This document shows, one piece after another, positions 52,280 through 61,800 of a stretch of DNA of 64,000 bases. Positions within the stretch are counted from its first letter, which is position 1. Each line of letters begins with the position of its first letter. Source of the stretch: an uncultured Bacteroidales bacterium (GTDB lineage: Bacteria > Bacteroidota > Bacteroidia > Bacteroidales > Paludibacteraceae); assembly GCA_900319995.1 (NCBI GenBank), contig ONQO01000013.1:1-64000 (forward strand), given 5' to 3'. Under the pieces are notes generated by a model, which was not told where the DNA came from, searched no databases, and worked only from the letters and a program-made list of their open reading frames with translations. A program made the position numbers and the translations under genes.

Positions 52280-52344
52280 ACCGGAAAGTCCGGAGAAACA
52301 AGAAAATCCAGAAACACTATCATAAAACAAAAACAATTGTTACA

Positions 52345-55300
52345 ATGAAAAAAATCTTTTCTTTTATTATCGCGGCAGTTTTGTTCTGCACGTACAGTTA
52401 TGCCGATCAGGCAGTCACGGTCAACCCCGGTGCTACTGCAAAACAAGCCCATTTCCCTGTTTTTGGCGATAATGCCGACAGCGAGGGACAAACGGTGCAG
52501 GCTATCTACCTGGCAGACCAACTCAAAGGCATCGCAGTAGGCAGTGAGATCAAGGCGCTGACCTTCTACTCCGCCAATCAAAACCAATCTTGGGATAAGG
52601 CTGAGTTCACAGTATCTCTCGCCAAGACGGATTTCTCCTTCTTCCAGAATGCATCAGGAGCTTATGCCACTGCCTCGGATGGAAGTACGCTTACCGAAGT
52701 GTATGAAGGACCTCTGTCTGTGGCGGATGGAGAGTTGACCATCAATTTCACTACCCCGTACACCTACGAGGGCGGTAACCTCCTTATTCAGGTTGTAATT
52801 TCCAGAGGCGGCTCCTATTCTGCATCTTCGTTCTATTCCGCAGCGAATACAGATTACCTGATTAAGTATGCCACCAGTGGTTCTTCCCGTGATGCCAAAC
52901 AGCCGAAAGTCACCTTCGTGATAGCAGGCGGCAGTACTGATCCCGTCAGCGAGACTTGCAAAGCGCCTACCGCTGTTACCGTAGAGAAGGTGACGGATGC
53001 TACTGCTACTGTTTCGTGGCAAGGCGAAGCATCGCAGTACCAGTACTGTCTTGAATTCGAAGGCGACCTGCCCGACTGGACTGCCGCCAAACTGACCGAC
53101 CAGAAGTCTGTAACCGTATCCGGTCTCTATGACGAGCAGAAATATTATCTCTATGTACGCTCCTATTGCTCCGAAACAGCAGTAAGCGAGACCGTAAAAG
53201 TTACTTTCAAGACCGCATGTGCCCGTCTGAACGTGCCGTGGATAGAGACCTTCACCCGCGACGCCTCCGGCAGCGGAACAGTCGGTGACGTAGCCCCTGA
53301 ATGCTGGACTATCTCCTCCGCTGCTCCTGCTGTAACGATCGTAGCAGAGAAACAAGATGACGGTAACGGTAATCAGATACCTACCGGTGAGCAATATCTC
53401 CAGGCACGTGGCGGTGGCGCTACTTCCGCTCAGGTATTTGCAATGCCTCTCTTCAATGCCAAACTGGACACCTGCGAACTGGCGTTTGACTACTATACCT
53501 CCGTGGTCAGCGAGGACTACGCTTCGCTGGAAATCGGCTATATGACCAACCCCGCTGACGCTGCTACTTTCGTCTCCTTGAAGACGTTTGCCCAGACGAT
53601 TACCAGCCAACATGTGGTATTCCCCTTGAATGAGCTGCCCGCCGGAATAGAATACATCGCCTTCCGCTTCGCCGGAGGTACCAGTAATTTAGGCCGCGTG
53701 TCCTTGGATAACTTTATACTCGCCGGAATCGGTAAGTCCGGTGACGTAGATCCCTCACAAGAGCAACTGCCGGACGCTAATATATTGGGTCTCTCCTACT
53801 GCCAGGCACAGTTCGCATGGTATTCGTACTCAGCAGAGGCCTTTGCTATCGGTTTGTTTGACGAGGCCGGCACTCTGATTGCCCGTATACCGGTTACTAC
53901 CAGTGAGTGCGAACGTTTTGCATATGAAGATATGAATAACGGTGAGTTCAGTGGTTTCTCGGATGGAGACGACAGTGACAACCACTATTATTGCTCCACC
54001 AAATGGATCCTTAATGCCGAGGTCATGCAGAAAGGTCCTGCGTGGGAAGCAAGCGTAATGAACGTAGGTTCACAACTCGGACTCAAGCCGGGAACCTACC
54101 ATGTAGTGGTGAACGAGATGAATACAAGCACGTATGAAATCGGCAAAGAGTTGGCGAATATCCCCTTCACGCTGATAGAGAAGAAAGTAACGAACCTCAA
54201 AGCGGAAGTGGCTGAGGATAAGAAAACAGTTACCCTCACATGGGTTGCTCCTGAGTTCGGTCAGGGTGAGCGTCTCTATGTACGCGTTTGGTCGGGTGAG
54301 ACTGTTGCTTACGACAACTTCGATACCAAAGATCGTCCGGAAAGCCCGCTGACGGTCGATGTGGCAGAAGGTAAATCCTACACTGCTATCGTACAGGTAG
54401 TGGATAGATATAACAACCCGCTCGGCCCGGAGGTGGAGACCAACTTCACCGTAGGTGTGAATAATTACGAGCCCGCTAACCCGCACGCTGAGGTTGCTGG
54501 CGGAGATAACGTGACCTTCACTTGGGAGGCTACCGTACAAGCGGACCGCTATGTGATAGCGCTCTACTGCGACGGCGAGTTCTATTCGAACCTTACCGTT
54601 GATGGTACTTCCAAGCTTACCACGATGCCAAAAGATGGTACCTGGTCATGGACCGTTCAGGCGTTCAACCAAGGCGCTAACGGCAATTATTACGAGGCTT
54701 CGAACCCCGTACCGGGTAATGACTTCGTTTCCAAATCTGCTGAGATTCCGGAGGATGCGGTTGAACTGGACGTCATTGGATTCAATGCGTACTATATCGA
54801 GCCCAATACCGAGTGGTATCAGGAAGGCAAGAACGGGTGGATCCTGCATTTCGGCCTCGATAATCCCGGCTTTAACTTCGCTTGGTTCTTGGTTTATACC
54901 CACAGTCCTCTCGCCCTCTCCGGCGTATATAACCTTACCCGTGAAAACCTGGATAGTGAGAGTGATTTGATTTACCTTACTGATGGTTCGCTTGAAGGTA
55001 CAGAGTCAGAGGTACGTCTCCAGTTCGACGGTTTTGATGAAGAGGAAATTTCAAGTGGCTATAGCGTTACGCAGGCATACTACACAGGCTCTTTCCGTCT
55101 CGTAGGTACGGATGGCAAGACCTATATAGGCAGATTTATGGAATTGAAGTGCAGTTCGGGTGACTTCACCAACTATGCACACGGCAATCCGTCCAATCCC
55201 ATCACCTTGTATGACGAAGATCCGAGTTATTTTGATCAGTTCGAAGGCATTGAGGAAATCGTTGCGACCGGTCAGAACGGCAAGAAAGTGCTCCACGACG

Positions 55301-55362
55301 GTCAGTTACTCATCATCCGTGATGGAAAAGCATACAACGTACTCGGTACACCCGTGAAATAA
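52345..55362 (+). CDS. Secreted modular protein with N-module, Fn3 and adhesin-like domains (1,005 residues)
   Basis: Signal peptide (MKKIFSFIIAAVLFCTYSYA). N-module residues about 22-195 (VQAIYLADQLKGIAVGSEIK; LTINFTTPYTYEGGNLLIQV; QPKVTFVIAGG). Fn3 unit about 200-290 (CKAPTAVTVEKVTDATATVS), cleaved-adhesin-like unit about 295-470 (VPWIETFTRDASGSG; APECWTIS; FRFAGGTSNLGRVSLDNFIL), then further Ig-like and Fn3-like segments (VTNLKAEVAEDKKTVTLTWV; VTFTWEATVQADRYVIALYC) and a beta domain. Tail: KKVLHDGQLLIIRDGKAYNV then LGTPVK. Likely surface-displayed via T9SS; no catalytic motif seen. Confidence 0.85.
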   Translation: MKKIFSFIIAAVLFCTYSYADQAVTVNPGATAKQAHFPVFGDNADSEGQTVQAIYLADQLKGIAVGSEIKALTFYSANQNQSWDKAEFTVSLAKTDFSFFQNASGAYATASDGSTLTEVYEGPLSVADGELTINFTTPYTYEGGNLLIQVVISRGGSYSASSFYSAANTDYLIKYATSGSSRDAKQPKVTFVIAGGSTDPVSETCKAPTAVTVEKVTDATATVSWQGEASQYQYCLEFEGDLPDWTAAKLTDQKSVTVSGLYDEQKYYLYVRSYCSETAVSETVKVTFKTACARLNVPWIETFTRDASGSGTVGDVAPECWTISSAAPAVTIVAEKQDDGNGNQIPTGEQYLQARGGGATSAQVFAMPLFNAKLDTCELAFDYYTSVVSEDYASLEIGYMTNPADAATFVSLKTFAQTITSQHVVFPLNELPAGIEYIAFRFAGGTSNLGRVSLDNFILAGIGKSGDVDPSQEQLPDANILGLSYCQAQFAWYSYSAEAFAIGLFDEAGTLIARIPVTTSECERFAYEDMNNGEFSGFSDGDDSDNHYYCSTKWILNAEVMQKGPAWEASVMNVGSQLGLKPGTYHVVVNEMNTSTYEIGKELANIPFTLIEKKVTNLKAEVAEDKKTVTLTWVAPEFGQGERLYVRVWSGETVAYDNFDTKDRPESPLTVDVAEGKSYTAIVQVVDRYNNPLGPEVETNFTVGVNNYEPANPHAEVAGGDNVTFTWEATVQADRYVIALYCDGEFYSNLTVDGTSKLTTMPKDGTWSWTVQAFNQGANGNYYEASNPVPGNDFVSKSAEIPEDAVELDVIGFNAYYIEPNTEWYQEGKNGWILHFGLDNPGFNFAWFLVYTHSPLALSGVYNLTRENLDSESDLIYLTDGSLEGTESEVRLQFDGFDEEEISSGYSVTQAYYTGSFRLVGTDGKTYIGRFMELKCSSGDFTNYAHGNPSNPITLYDEDPSYFDQFEGIEEIVATGQNGKKVLHDGQLLIIRDGKAYNVLGTPVK

Positions 55363-55415
55363 ATCCGCTAAAAGCACCATCCGCTATGTATGGCGGATTG
55401 CAAACTGTAAATAGC

Positions 55416-55452
55416 AAAATGTCAGCAATCGGCAACGGTTGCTGATGTTTTG
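55416..55452 (+). terminator. Terminator of the 51542-52345 unit
   Basis: AAAATGTCAGCAA pairs with TTGCTGATGTTTT around a short loop, ending in a T-rich stretch. A second hairpin (ATCCGC, GCGGAT) lies at 55379-55398. Confidence 0.65.
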
Positions 55453-55502
55453 TAAACTGCACTATCCAAATTGTAGAATTTTATCGCTTTTTGCGCCAAA
55501 TA

Positions 55503-55534
55503 TTTGCACGTCTCATAAAAAGGCAGTACCTTTG
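55503..55534 (+). promoter_or_regulatory. Promoter of the 55642 gene
   Basis: TTTG (55503-55506), 20 bases, TACCTTTG (55527-55534); leader about 100 bases. Confidence 0.72.
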
Positions 55535-55641
55535 CACCGTTTTTCGAAGGCACTTGCTCTCAAGGTACGCCGATTGGCGGGATGCCCACGCATTGGTGCG
55601 AACGGAAAACGGTATTAATCTGTTTAAAAGAAAGGACAATT

Positions 55642-55926
55642 ATGAGACGTGTCTTTTTGACGATTGCAACAATGGTTGCACTTTTAACAGGAGTAATCGT
55701 AGCGGAGGCTGCAAAAAGCAATGATAATTTTACTGTTCGCTTCCGCGAGAATACTCTGGTGGTCACTTCCACGCAGATGGAGGAAGCAAGAATCTATTCG
55801 ATGCAGGGTAAACTGCTGCAGAAACAACAAGGAAGTTTTGTGGAGTTTGAACTCGAGCGAGGTACTTACCGCCTCTACGCCAAGGTGAATGGCGAAACAC
55901 TCACTCGTCGCATCGAGTTGCGTTAG
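55642..55926 (+). CDS. Small secreted protein made only of a sorting-domain-like fold (94 residues)
   Basis: Signal peptide (MRRVFLTIATMVALLTGVIV, cleavage near AEA). The mature part follows the type A T9SS sorting-domain plan: NTLVVTSTQMEEARIYSMQG, KLLQKQQGSFVEFELERGTY and RLYAKVNGETLTRRIELR, i.e. the IYSMQGKLL strand, a GTY turn and a C-terminal basic strand. There is no cargo domain in front, so it may be a cargo-less remnant, a decoy or anchor, or a small Ig-like extracellular protein. An upstream ATG at 55582 is too close to the promoter and lacks a signal peptide. Confidence 0.7.
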   Translation: MRRVFLTIATMVALLTGVIVAEAAKSNDNFTVRFRENTLVVTSTQMEEARIYSMQGKLLQKQQGSFVEFELERGTYRLYAKVNGETLTRRIELR

Positions 55927-55938
55927 TAGCCGAAAAAA

Positions 55939-56089
55939 GAGGGTGTGTCAAAACGATTGACACACCCTCTTTGTAATTAATAATTGTTGATAATTGTCTT
56001 TAATTGTTGACGAATATAAAGATTTTTGGGATAATTTTGGGTAATTTTTGACTTATAAAAAATCCGCTATCGATTTTTGACACACCCTC
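55939..56089 (-). mobile_element. MITE-like repeat, copy c (151 bp, inverted relative to a and b)
   Basis: Reverse complement begins GAGGGTGTGTCAAAAATCGA and continues through the same TAGCGGATTTTTTATAAG and AAATTATCC blocks as copy a, without copy a's extra 35 bases. The terminal hairpin end lies at 55939-55970. It sits 13 bases after the preceding stop codon, so it could also act as a terminator. Confidence 0.75.
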
Positions 56090-56106
56090 TTTGTATTCCT
56101 CCCCTT

Positions 56107-56142
56107 TCGTAATCTCGAAATCTCGAATTCTCGAAATCTCGA
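56107..56142. repeat. AATCTCGA microrepeat spacer
   Basis: Degenerate units (CGTAATCTCGAAATCTCGAA and so on) between the MITE-like repeat and the end of the LptF/G gene. Confidence 0.5.
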
Positions 56143-56143
56143 T

Positions 56144-57217
56144 TCATTTGCTCGCCCGTACATACAGCGGCACGGACACTATCAGAAATACGATATTCGG
56201 AAGCCACGCTGCCAAGAAAGGACTCATCACATTGTTCACCGAGAAAGTCGTGCTGACGGTAGAGAACAAGATATACAGTGCAGTCAGCACAATACCGATA
56301 CCCAAGTTCTTTCCCATGCCTCCGCGAACCCTGCGGCTCGACATCGTAACTCCTAACAGGGTCATGATGAATGCGCCTAACGGCATAGCCCAGCGTTTGT
56401 GATATTCCACTTCGAACGCTTTCACATTCCCGCTTCCGCGTGCACGCTGACGCGACATATAGTGCCGTAATTCAGAAGTCGTCATCTGTTGAGCCTGCTG
56501 CGCCGTGATGAATAACTCATCCGGTATGATAGGCAGCGTGATGTCTTTTCGGGCACCACGTTCCAGCGTCTCCTGCATGCCGGTGAACGTCCGGAGGGTA
56601 TAATGGTCCAAATGCCAGCACTCTAAAGAATCATAGTAGATACGGTCTGCTGTTAGACGCATCACTAATGTCTTGCCCTCGAATTTCTCTATCGAACAGC
56701 GGTAGCCTATACCCGCGCGACGCTGGAATGACTCAATATGCAATATCGTTCCCGGTTCGGTCTCCAACTGGATGTTACGCGCGTTCTCACTCGTGAAATG
56801 CTCTACGTACTTGTCCGTAAAGGCCAACATATGCTTGCTGCTCTTTGGTATCACCCAACCGCCCAACCACATGCTCAGCACGAAGAGTAGGGTGGCGGAT
56901 AGCGCGTAGGGAACCATCAGACGGTGGTAACTCATGCCTGCCGCCTGCATTGCAATAATCTCCGAGTTCCCTGCTATCTTGCTCGTGAAATAGATAACTG
57001 AGAGGAAGATGAACAGCGAACTGAACATGTTCATATAATACGGAATGAACGGCAGGTAGTACTCAAGGACGATTTCCTTGAGAGGAACTTGGTTCTCAAA
57101 AAAGTCGTCCATCTTCTCCGTCAGGTCAAACACGATAGCGATAGACAAAATGAGCACGATACTAAAGAAAAACGTGCCCAAAAACTTTTTTATTATGTAC
57201 CAGTCCAGACGTTTCAT
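56144..57217 (-). CDS. LptF/LptG-family permease of the LPS transport system
   Basis: 357 residues from the ATG at 57217 (MKRLDWYIIKKFLGTFFFSI); an ATG at 57235 adds six residues. Membrane segments at both ends (three N-terminal, three C-terminal: VFDLTEKMDDFF, SEIIAMQAAGMSYHRLM, MPLGAFIMTLLGVTMSSRRV) enclose a periplasmic beta-jellyroll, the architecture of LptF and LptG. These inner-membrane proteins, with the LptB ATPase, extract lipopolysaccharide for transport to the outer membrane. F and G cannot be told apart here. It lies 56 bases downstream of tgt. Confidence 0.9.
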   Translation of the reverse strand: MKRLDWYIIKKFLGTFFFSIVLILSIAIVFDLTEKMDDFFENQVPLKEIVLEYYLPFIPYYMNMFSSLFIFLSVIYFTSKIAGNSEIIAMQAAGMSYHRLMVPYALSATLLFVLSMWLGGWVIPKSSKHMLAFTDKYVEHFTSENARNIQLETEPGTILHIESFQRRAGIGYRCSIEKFEGKTLVMRLTADRIYYDSLECWHLDHYTLRTFTGMQETLERGARKDITLPIIPDELFITAQQAQQMTTSELRHYMSRQRARGSGNVKAFEVEYHKRWAMPLGAFIMTLLGVTMSSRRVRGGMGKNLGIGIVLTALYILFSTVSTTFSVNNVMSPFLAAWLPNIVFLIVSVPLYVRASK

Positions 57218-57218
57218 C

Positions 57219-57262
57219 AGTTCGCTCGTAATCACGAAATCACAAAATCACGTAATCACGAA
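57219..57262. repeat. AATCACG microrepeat spacer
   Basis: Repeated CGTAATCACGAAATCACAAA-type units between tgt and the LptF/G gene. Same class as the spacers at 26877, 29018 and 58408. Confidence 0.55.
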
Positions 57263-57273
57263 GAATCTTCAAT

Positions 57274-58407
57274 CTATAGCCTCGTCATTATACCCGTCAT
57301 TACGCTCGCTTTCCATGTGCTGTAATCTCCTGCGAGGATATGTGCTCTTGCTTGCGTCACCAAATCGAGGTAGAACGCCAGATTATGAATCGACAGTATT
57401 TCCAGTCCCAACATCTCTTGCGCGTGTATCAGATGTCTCGCGTATGCTCGCGTGTAGGCGTGGTCCACATAACTGGTGCCGCACGGGTCGAGTTCCGTGA
57501 AGTCGTCCTCCCATTTCTTGTTACGCAGATTCATCACGCCGTTCCAGGTGAAAATCATTCCGTTGCGGCCGTTGCGGGTCGGCATCACGCAGTCGAACAT
57601 ATCCACGCCTCGCTCGATAGCTTCTAGAATATTCCACGGAGTACCGACACCCATCAGGTAACGTGGTTTCTCTACCGGCAGGATGTCATTACAAACCTCT
57701 ATCATCTCGTACATCACCTCCGTCGGTTCGCCCACTGCCAAACCGCCTATCGCATAGCCGTCACGGTCCAAATCACGCAACCTATGGCATGCCTCCTGAC
57801 GCAAATCCGTATAGGTGCAGCCCTGTACGATAGGGAATAAATGCTGTCGGTAGCCGTACAGATCCTCCGTCCCGTCAAACCGCGCAATACAACGGTCCAG
57901 CCATCGGTGAGTTCGATCCATCGAATCTTTGGCGTACTTCTTGTCCGCCGTTCCAGGACAGCACTCGTCAAAAGCCATCATGATGTCGGCGCCTATCTCC
58001 CGCTCTATGTCCATCACGCTCTCCGGGGTGAACAGCAGTTTGCGACCGTCTATATGACTGCTGAAACGGACACCATCTTCTGTCATCTTGCGGATGTCCG
58101 TCAACGAGAACACCTGAAAACCGCCGCTGTCCGTCAAAATAGGTCTTTCCCAACCTTCAAAACGGTGCAAACCGCCGGCTTTGTGCAGGATTTCGGTACC
58201 CGGACGAAGAAACAGATGGTAGGTATTGCCTAAGATGATCTGGGCTTTGATATCTTCCTCCAACTCCTTGCGCTGCACCCCTTTGACGGTCCCGACTGTC
58301 CCCACAGGCATGAAAATCGGCGTGAGTATATCCCCGTGGTCGGTGTGTATCACACCGGCCCGAGGTCCTACTCCCTTCCCCTCGCTATGTAATTCAAAGA
58401 ATGCCAT
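57274..58407 (-). CDS. tgt: tRNA-guanine transglycosylase (queuine tRNA-ribosyltransferase)
   Basis: 377 residues. LTDSGGFQVFSLTDIRKMTE and the nucleophile region IMMAFDECCPG, QGCTYTDLRQEACHRL, GGLAVGEP, YLMGVGTPWNILEAIERGVD and FDCVMPTRNGRNG mark the family, which exchanges guanine at the wobble position of GUN-anticodon tRNAs for the queuosine precursor. The C-terminal zinc tetrad (CxCxxC...H) is not intact: the region reads DPCGTSYVDHAYTRAYARHL, as is usual in Bacteroidales. Between panD and lptF/G in a leftward run. Confidence 0.94.
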   Translation of the reverse strand: MAFFELHSEGKGVGPRAGVIHTDHGDILTPIFMPVGTVGTVKGVQRKELEEDIKAQIILGNTYHLFLRPGTEILHKAGGLHRFEGWERPILTDSGGFQVFSLTDIRKMTEDGVRFSSHIDGRKLLFTPESVMDIEREIGADIMMAFDECCPGTADKKYAKDSMDRTHRWLDRCIARFDGTEDLYGYRQHLFPIVQGCTYTDLRQEACHRLRDLDRDGYAIGGLAVGEPTEVMYEMIEVCNDILPVEKPRYLMGVGTPWNILEAIERGVDMFDCVMPTRNGRNGMIFTWNGVMNLRNKKWEDDFTELDPCGTSYVDHAYTRAYARHLIHAQEMLGLEILSIHNLAFYLDLVTQARAHILAGDYSTWKASVMTGIMTRL

Positions 58408-58475
58408 ATAACTTTTCGTAATAACGTAATAACGTAATAACGTAATAACGTAATTACGAGATCACGAGATCACGA
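58408..58475. repeat. Tandem CGTAATAA microrepeat spacer
   Basis: At least five consecutive CGTAATAA units followed by ACGAGATC units occupy the whole spacer between panD and tgt. Length variation here would change the spacing of two linked genes. Confidence 0.65.
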
Positions 58476-58814
58476 TATTTTGTTGTTTTCCGGGAAAACA
58501 ATAGCGGGCTTGAACGCTTTCGCCTCCTCCGGCTCCATCAGAGCGTAAGCCATGATGATAACCGTATCGCCTACCTTCACCAGATGCGCTGCCGCACCGT
58601 TGATGCAGATGCATCCCGAGCCGCGTTTGCCGGGGATGACATACGTCTCCAAACGCGCTCCATTGGTGTTATCTACCACTTGTACGCGTTCGCCGGCAAA
58701 GATATTTGCCGCTTCCATCAGAGCTTCGTCTATCGTGATGGAACCGATGTACTCTAAATTGGCTTCCGTCACCGTCACACGGTGAATCTTCGATTTCAGT
58801 ATATTTAAAAGCAT
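58470..58814 (-). CDS. panD: Aspartate 1-decarboxylase
   Basis: 114 residues. The self-cleavage site is in YIGSITID (Gly-Ser bond, giving the pyruvoyl group), preceded by [14 protein letters not shown], and followed by [20 protein letters not shown] and [10 protein letters not shown]. The enzyme makes beta-alanine for pantothenate and coenzyme A. Normal length and complete. The last six bases overlap the microrepeat block. Confidence 0.96.
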   Translation of the reverse strand: MLLNILKSKIHRVTVTEANLEYIGSITIDEALMEAANIFAGERVQVVDNTNGARLETYVIPGKRGSGCICINGAAAHLVKVGDTVIIMAYALMEPEEAKAFKPAIVFPENNKIS

Positions 58815-58840
58815 GATTCCTGTAAACTACCTGTCAATAC

Positions 58841-58870
58841 CGCGACCATTACGCGACCATTACGGACGTC
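58841..58870 (-). repeat. 30-bp repeat, counterpart of 24464-24493
   Basis: Exact reverse complement of the segment behind the VapE-like helicase gene, including the tandem TAATGGTCGCG pair. It occupies most of the spacer between the giant InlB-repeat gene and panD. Confidence 0.75.
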
Positions 58871-58880
58871 ACAGTACCGT

Positions 58881-61800
58881 TTATTTGCAGTGTTTTCCTG
58901 TTGCGTCATACATCTGGCCGTCTTTCACAATGTACAGCAGTCCGTCTATAACCACTTTCCGTGCCTTAGTGCCTTGTACATGGTCACTTGCTACTTCGTC
59001 CACACCCGTGGATATCTGGCTTACCGGTGAAATCTCCAGATAAAGACGGTTGTTATAGTCGCCTTTCTCGAAGTTCACGGTGTACGTGAAGCCTGCGCTG
59101 AGGTTGGTCTGTGCGCCGGTCTCGCTGTCTATAAGCGTGATACCCACGCCGCTCGTGCCGTCCGGCATCGCAAACGTATATTCCCCGCCTTTCTCAATGC
59201 TGACGCCTACCGGTATAGACGTTGTCTCCTCCGTATGGAGAGGCATGCTGTTAGCTGCCGCACGCTCGTAACCGATATAGGTGTAAAGGTCGCTGCGTTG
59301 GTTGTTGTACTCTTTTACCAAGTCCTGTCCGAAGTCGAAACCGTCGGTCACATTTTCCTCGTCCGTCATACGGATAAACGCCTGGTCTTCCTCTTTGCCG
59401 TCGCACTCCATGGTCAAACGCCATAGGTACTCCGTCTGCGAGGCAGCACGATTGCGGGCGACAATCGGTGATACCGGAGTAGCACTGATAGCGCTCCAGT
59501 GTATCTCATTGCCGTTCTGTACCAAGTAGGCATGCATCGCTTTGAAGTTGTAGCGGTTGGTGGACTGAGCCGTCAGCGTGTTGTCCGTCATGTTCCATTC
59601 GTATAGGAACGGATAGTCTTTGAAGTCATCACGCCATACGGTATTGGTTTGCCATGAGAACTCATTGCTTCCGTCAACCGTCAGCGTGTTGTTGTAACTC
59701 GAGTAACCCGGTACGCCGATGCAACGCCAGTAACTGTCTTTCACACGGCGGTCGCCTTCTGCTGTGTTGCGTTTGATAGTACAGAGGTACTCATCGCCCA
59801 ATGCCGGCATCGTTACTGCCGTTCTTCCGATGGTCTCTATACTCTCCTGAGACGGGAAGTACAACTCCACATTGCTGATGCCGTTGGCCCAGAAAGTGGT
59901 GTTCTCCGCCTGCATGTAATCCAAATCCAGACCGAGAATATAACCTACATTAGGCTCCAGATAGAAACTATTGAGCATGTCTGTCGTCACATATTTCCAG
60001 TTAGGAGGAGAATCCTTCCAATAGCCGTTCTTGGCTCGGGTCTCTCCGTCATAGTACTCTATATACCATTCGTCCCAGTATTTGCCAAAACCGAACACTT
60101 CGCTCAGTTTGACGCGGAACGGGAACGAAATGAAGTACAGCGAACGCTCATAAATGGACTTCTGCTCTGCCGGTGGCAGTACCCGATGGTAGGTGCTCAA
60201 GTCGGACTCGATATTTGCAGCACGGCAGTGATCCGGATTAACATCTTCCGGATGCTGGCGGTTGTTCAGTATCCAGCGGTTGAACTTCATTGCGCCATAA
60301 ACCGTCTTCACTTTCGACAACTTGCTCTCGTCATTGGCGAACGTAATGGTCTGGGCGGCATCCTGATGCTCGCGGACTACCATGATATCGGCATTGATGG
60401 CATGCTCTCCGTCGATATCTGTGCCGTCTGGCATCCATGCGCATACAAGACGGTTTGTCTTGAAGTCATAAATAACACGGACAAGCATCGGGGTGCTACC
60501 CGAACCACCGAGTAATTCTACGGTGTGTGCCTCGTCCCAGTCTCCGGATGCTCCGCAGAAGAACTGTGTGGCTTGTTCTGTCAAACCAACAAGATAATTG
60601 GCGTATATGCGGATTCGGGCACCCGGAATGGCTTTGACAGTCGTTTCGTATATCCAGTTCTGGTCGTCTTGGAATAGCACGGCATTTTCTTCCAGATTGG
60701 TAGTTACAGGAATAGCATTGCCGTTTTTGTCTTTCAGTTTGTCATCGCCTTGCAGTACCAGGAAACGCTTGGTCACATTGGTTGCGGCAGCAACATATGC
60801 ACGTTTGACGCGGTTGTTCGCTTCATCGTACATAAAGCGGATATTCGCACTATACGGGTCTGCTGTCGCATCGCCTTCTCCGTGATTTTTGAGGGTGCCG
60901 TATTCATCCACATTTTCAAAGTCGCTGATGCTTCCGTCGAAGGCGTCATCTTGTATCAGCGTATCCGATACGCACGAACTATAGTCGTTGGCAATACAGA
61001 ACTTGATGTTCGTGCCGCGCGGACACCACTTGGTGTAGTAGTGGCTGAACAGGTCTCCGAATTTATTGGTCTCACGACTCTTGGAGAACTCGGAGTAGGT
61101 CATCTGGTGGTCTGCCGCACGATAGTTGTCCCATTTGGTGGAACCGGCGCAATCCGTGCGGATGTAGTAGGCACCCGTGTAAGGCTCTATCTTCTCCACG
61201 CTGATGGAGCCTGCAGACTGAGTTAGAATGAAGTTATATACACCCGATTTGGTGATGCTGCTCAAGTCTATGTTTCCGCTCGCTACGTCCGACCAGGTTA
61301 CCACTCCTTCACCGGTGATGCTGCTTGCATACTGGAATTTCATGCTGGCGCTTGCGCCGGCTGCCTTGCTCACGTAGAACGATACGGTATCTTTCGCACC
61401 GTCCTCCTTATGTATCGCGCGGGACGGGTGATGCCACGAAGCATCGTGTACCGCATTGTGTGACCATTTAACGCGGTCATTATAAACAATGCGGTAGTCA
61501 TTGACTGCAACAGGGTAGTGTACACCTACAAGGTAGTTGTAACCGCCGTTATTGCCGAAACTCAAGGTAAAGATATACTCTCCTGCTACCGACGTCTTCA
61601 AGCCTGTACGTTGGCCGGATGTGGCTGCCCATGGAGATCCATTATCACCGCTGTCATTGATCTTCATCACTTTTGTGTTGTTACCATAACTGCTGCCATC
61701 GGCACGGTGAATCTCAAATCCGTATTCTCTGTTGGCGTTCAACTCAACCGTCAGACTCATCGGCATGGTCTTGTCCGCGGTGAACTCAAATGGTATGGAT

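Noticed and set aside
57274..58407. Tgt as a pseudogene because zinc cysteines are missing
   Set aside because: All catalytic motifs are intact and Bacteroidales Tgt proteins commonly lack the cysteine tetrad.
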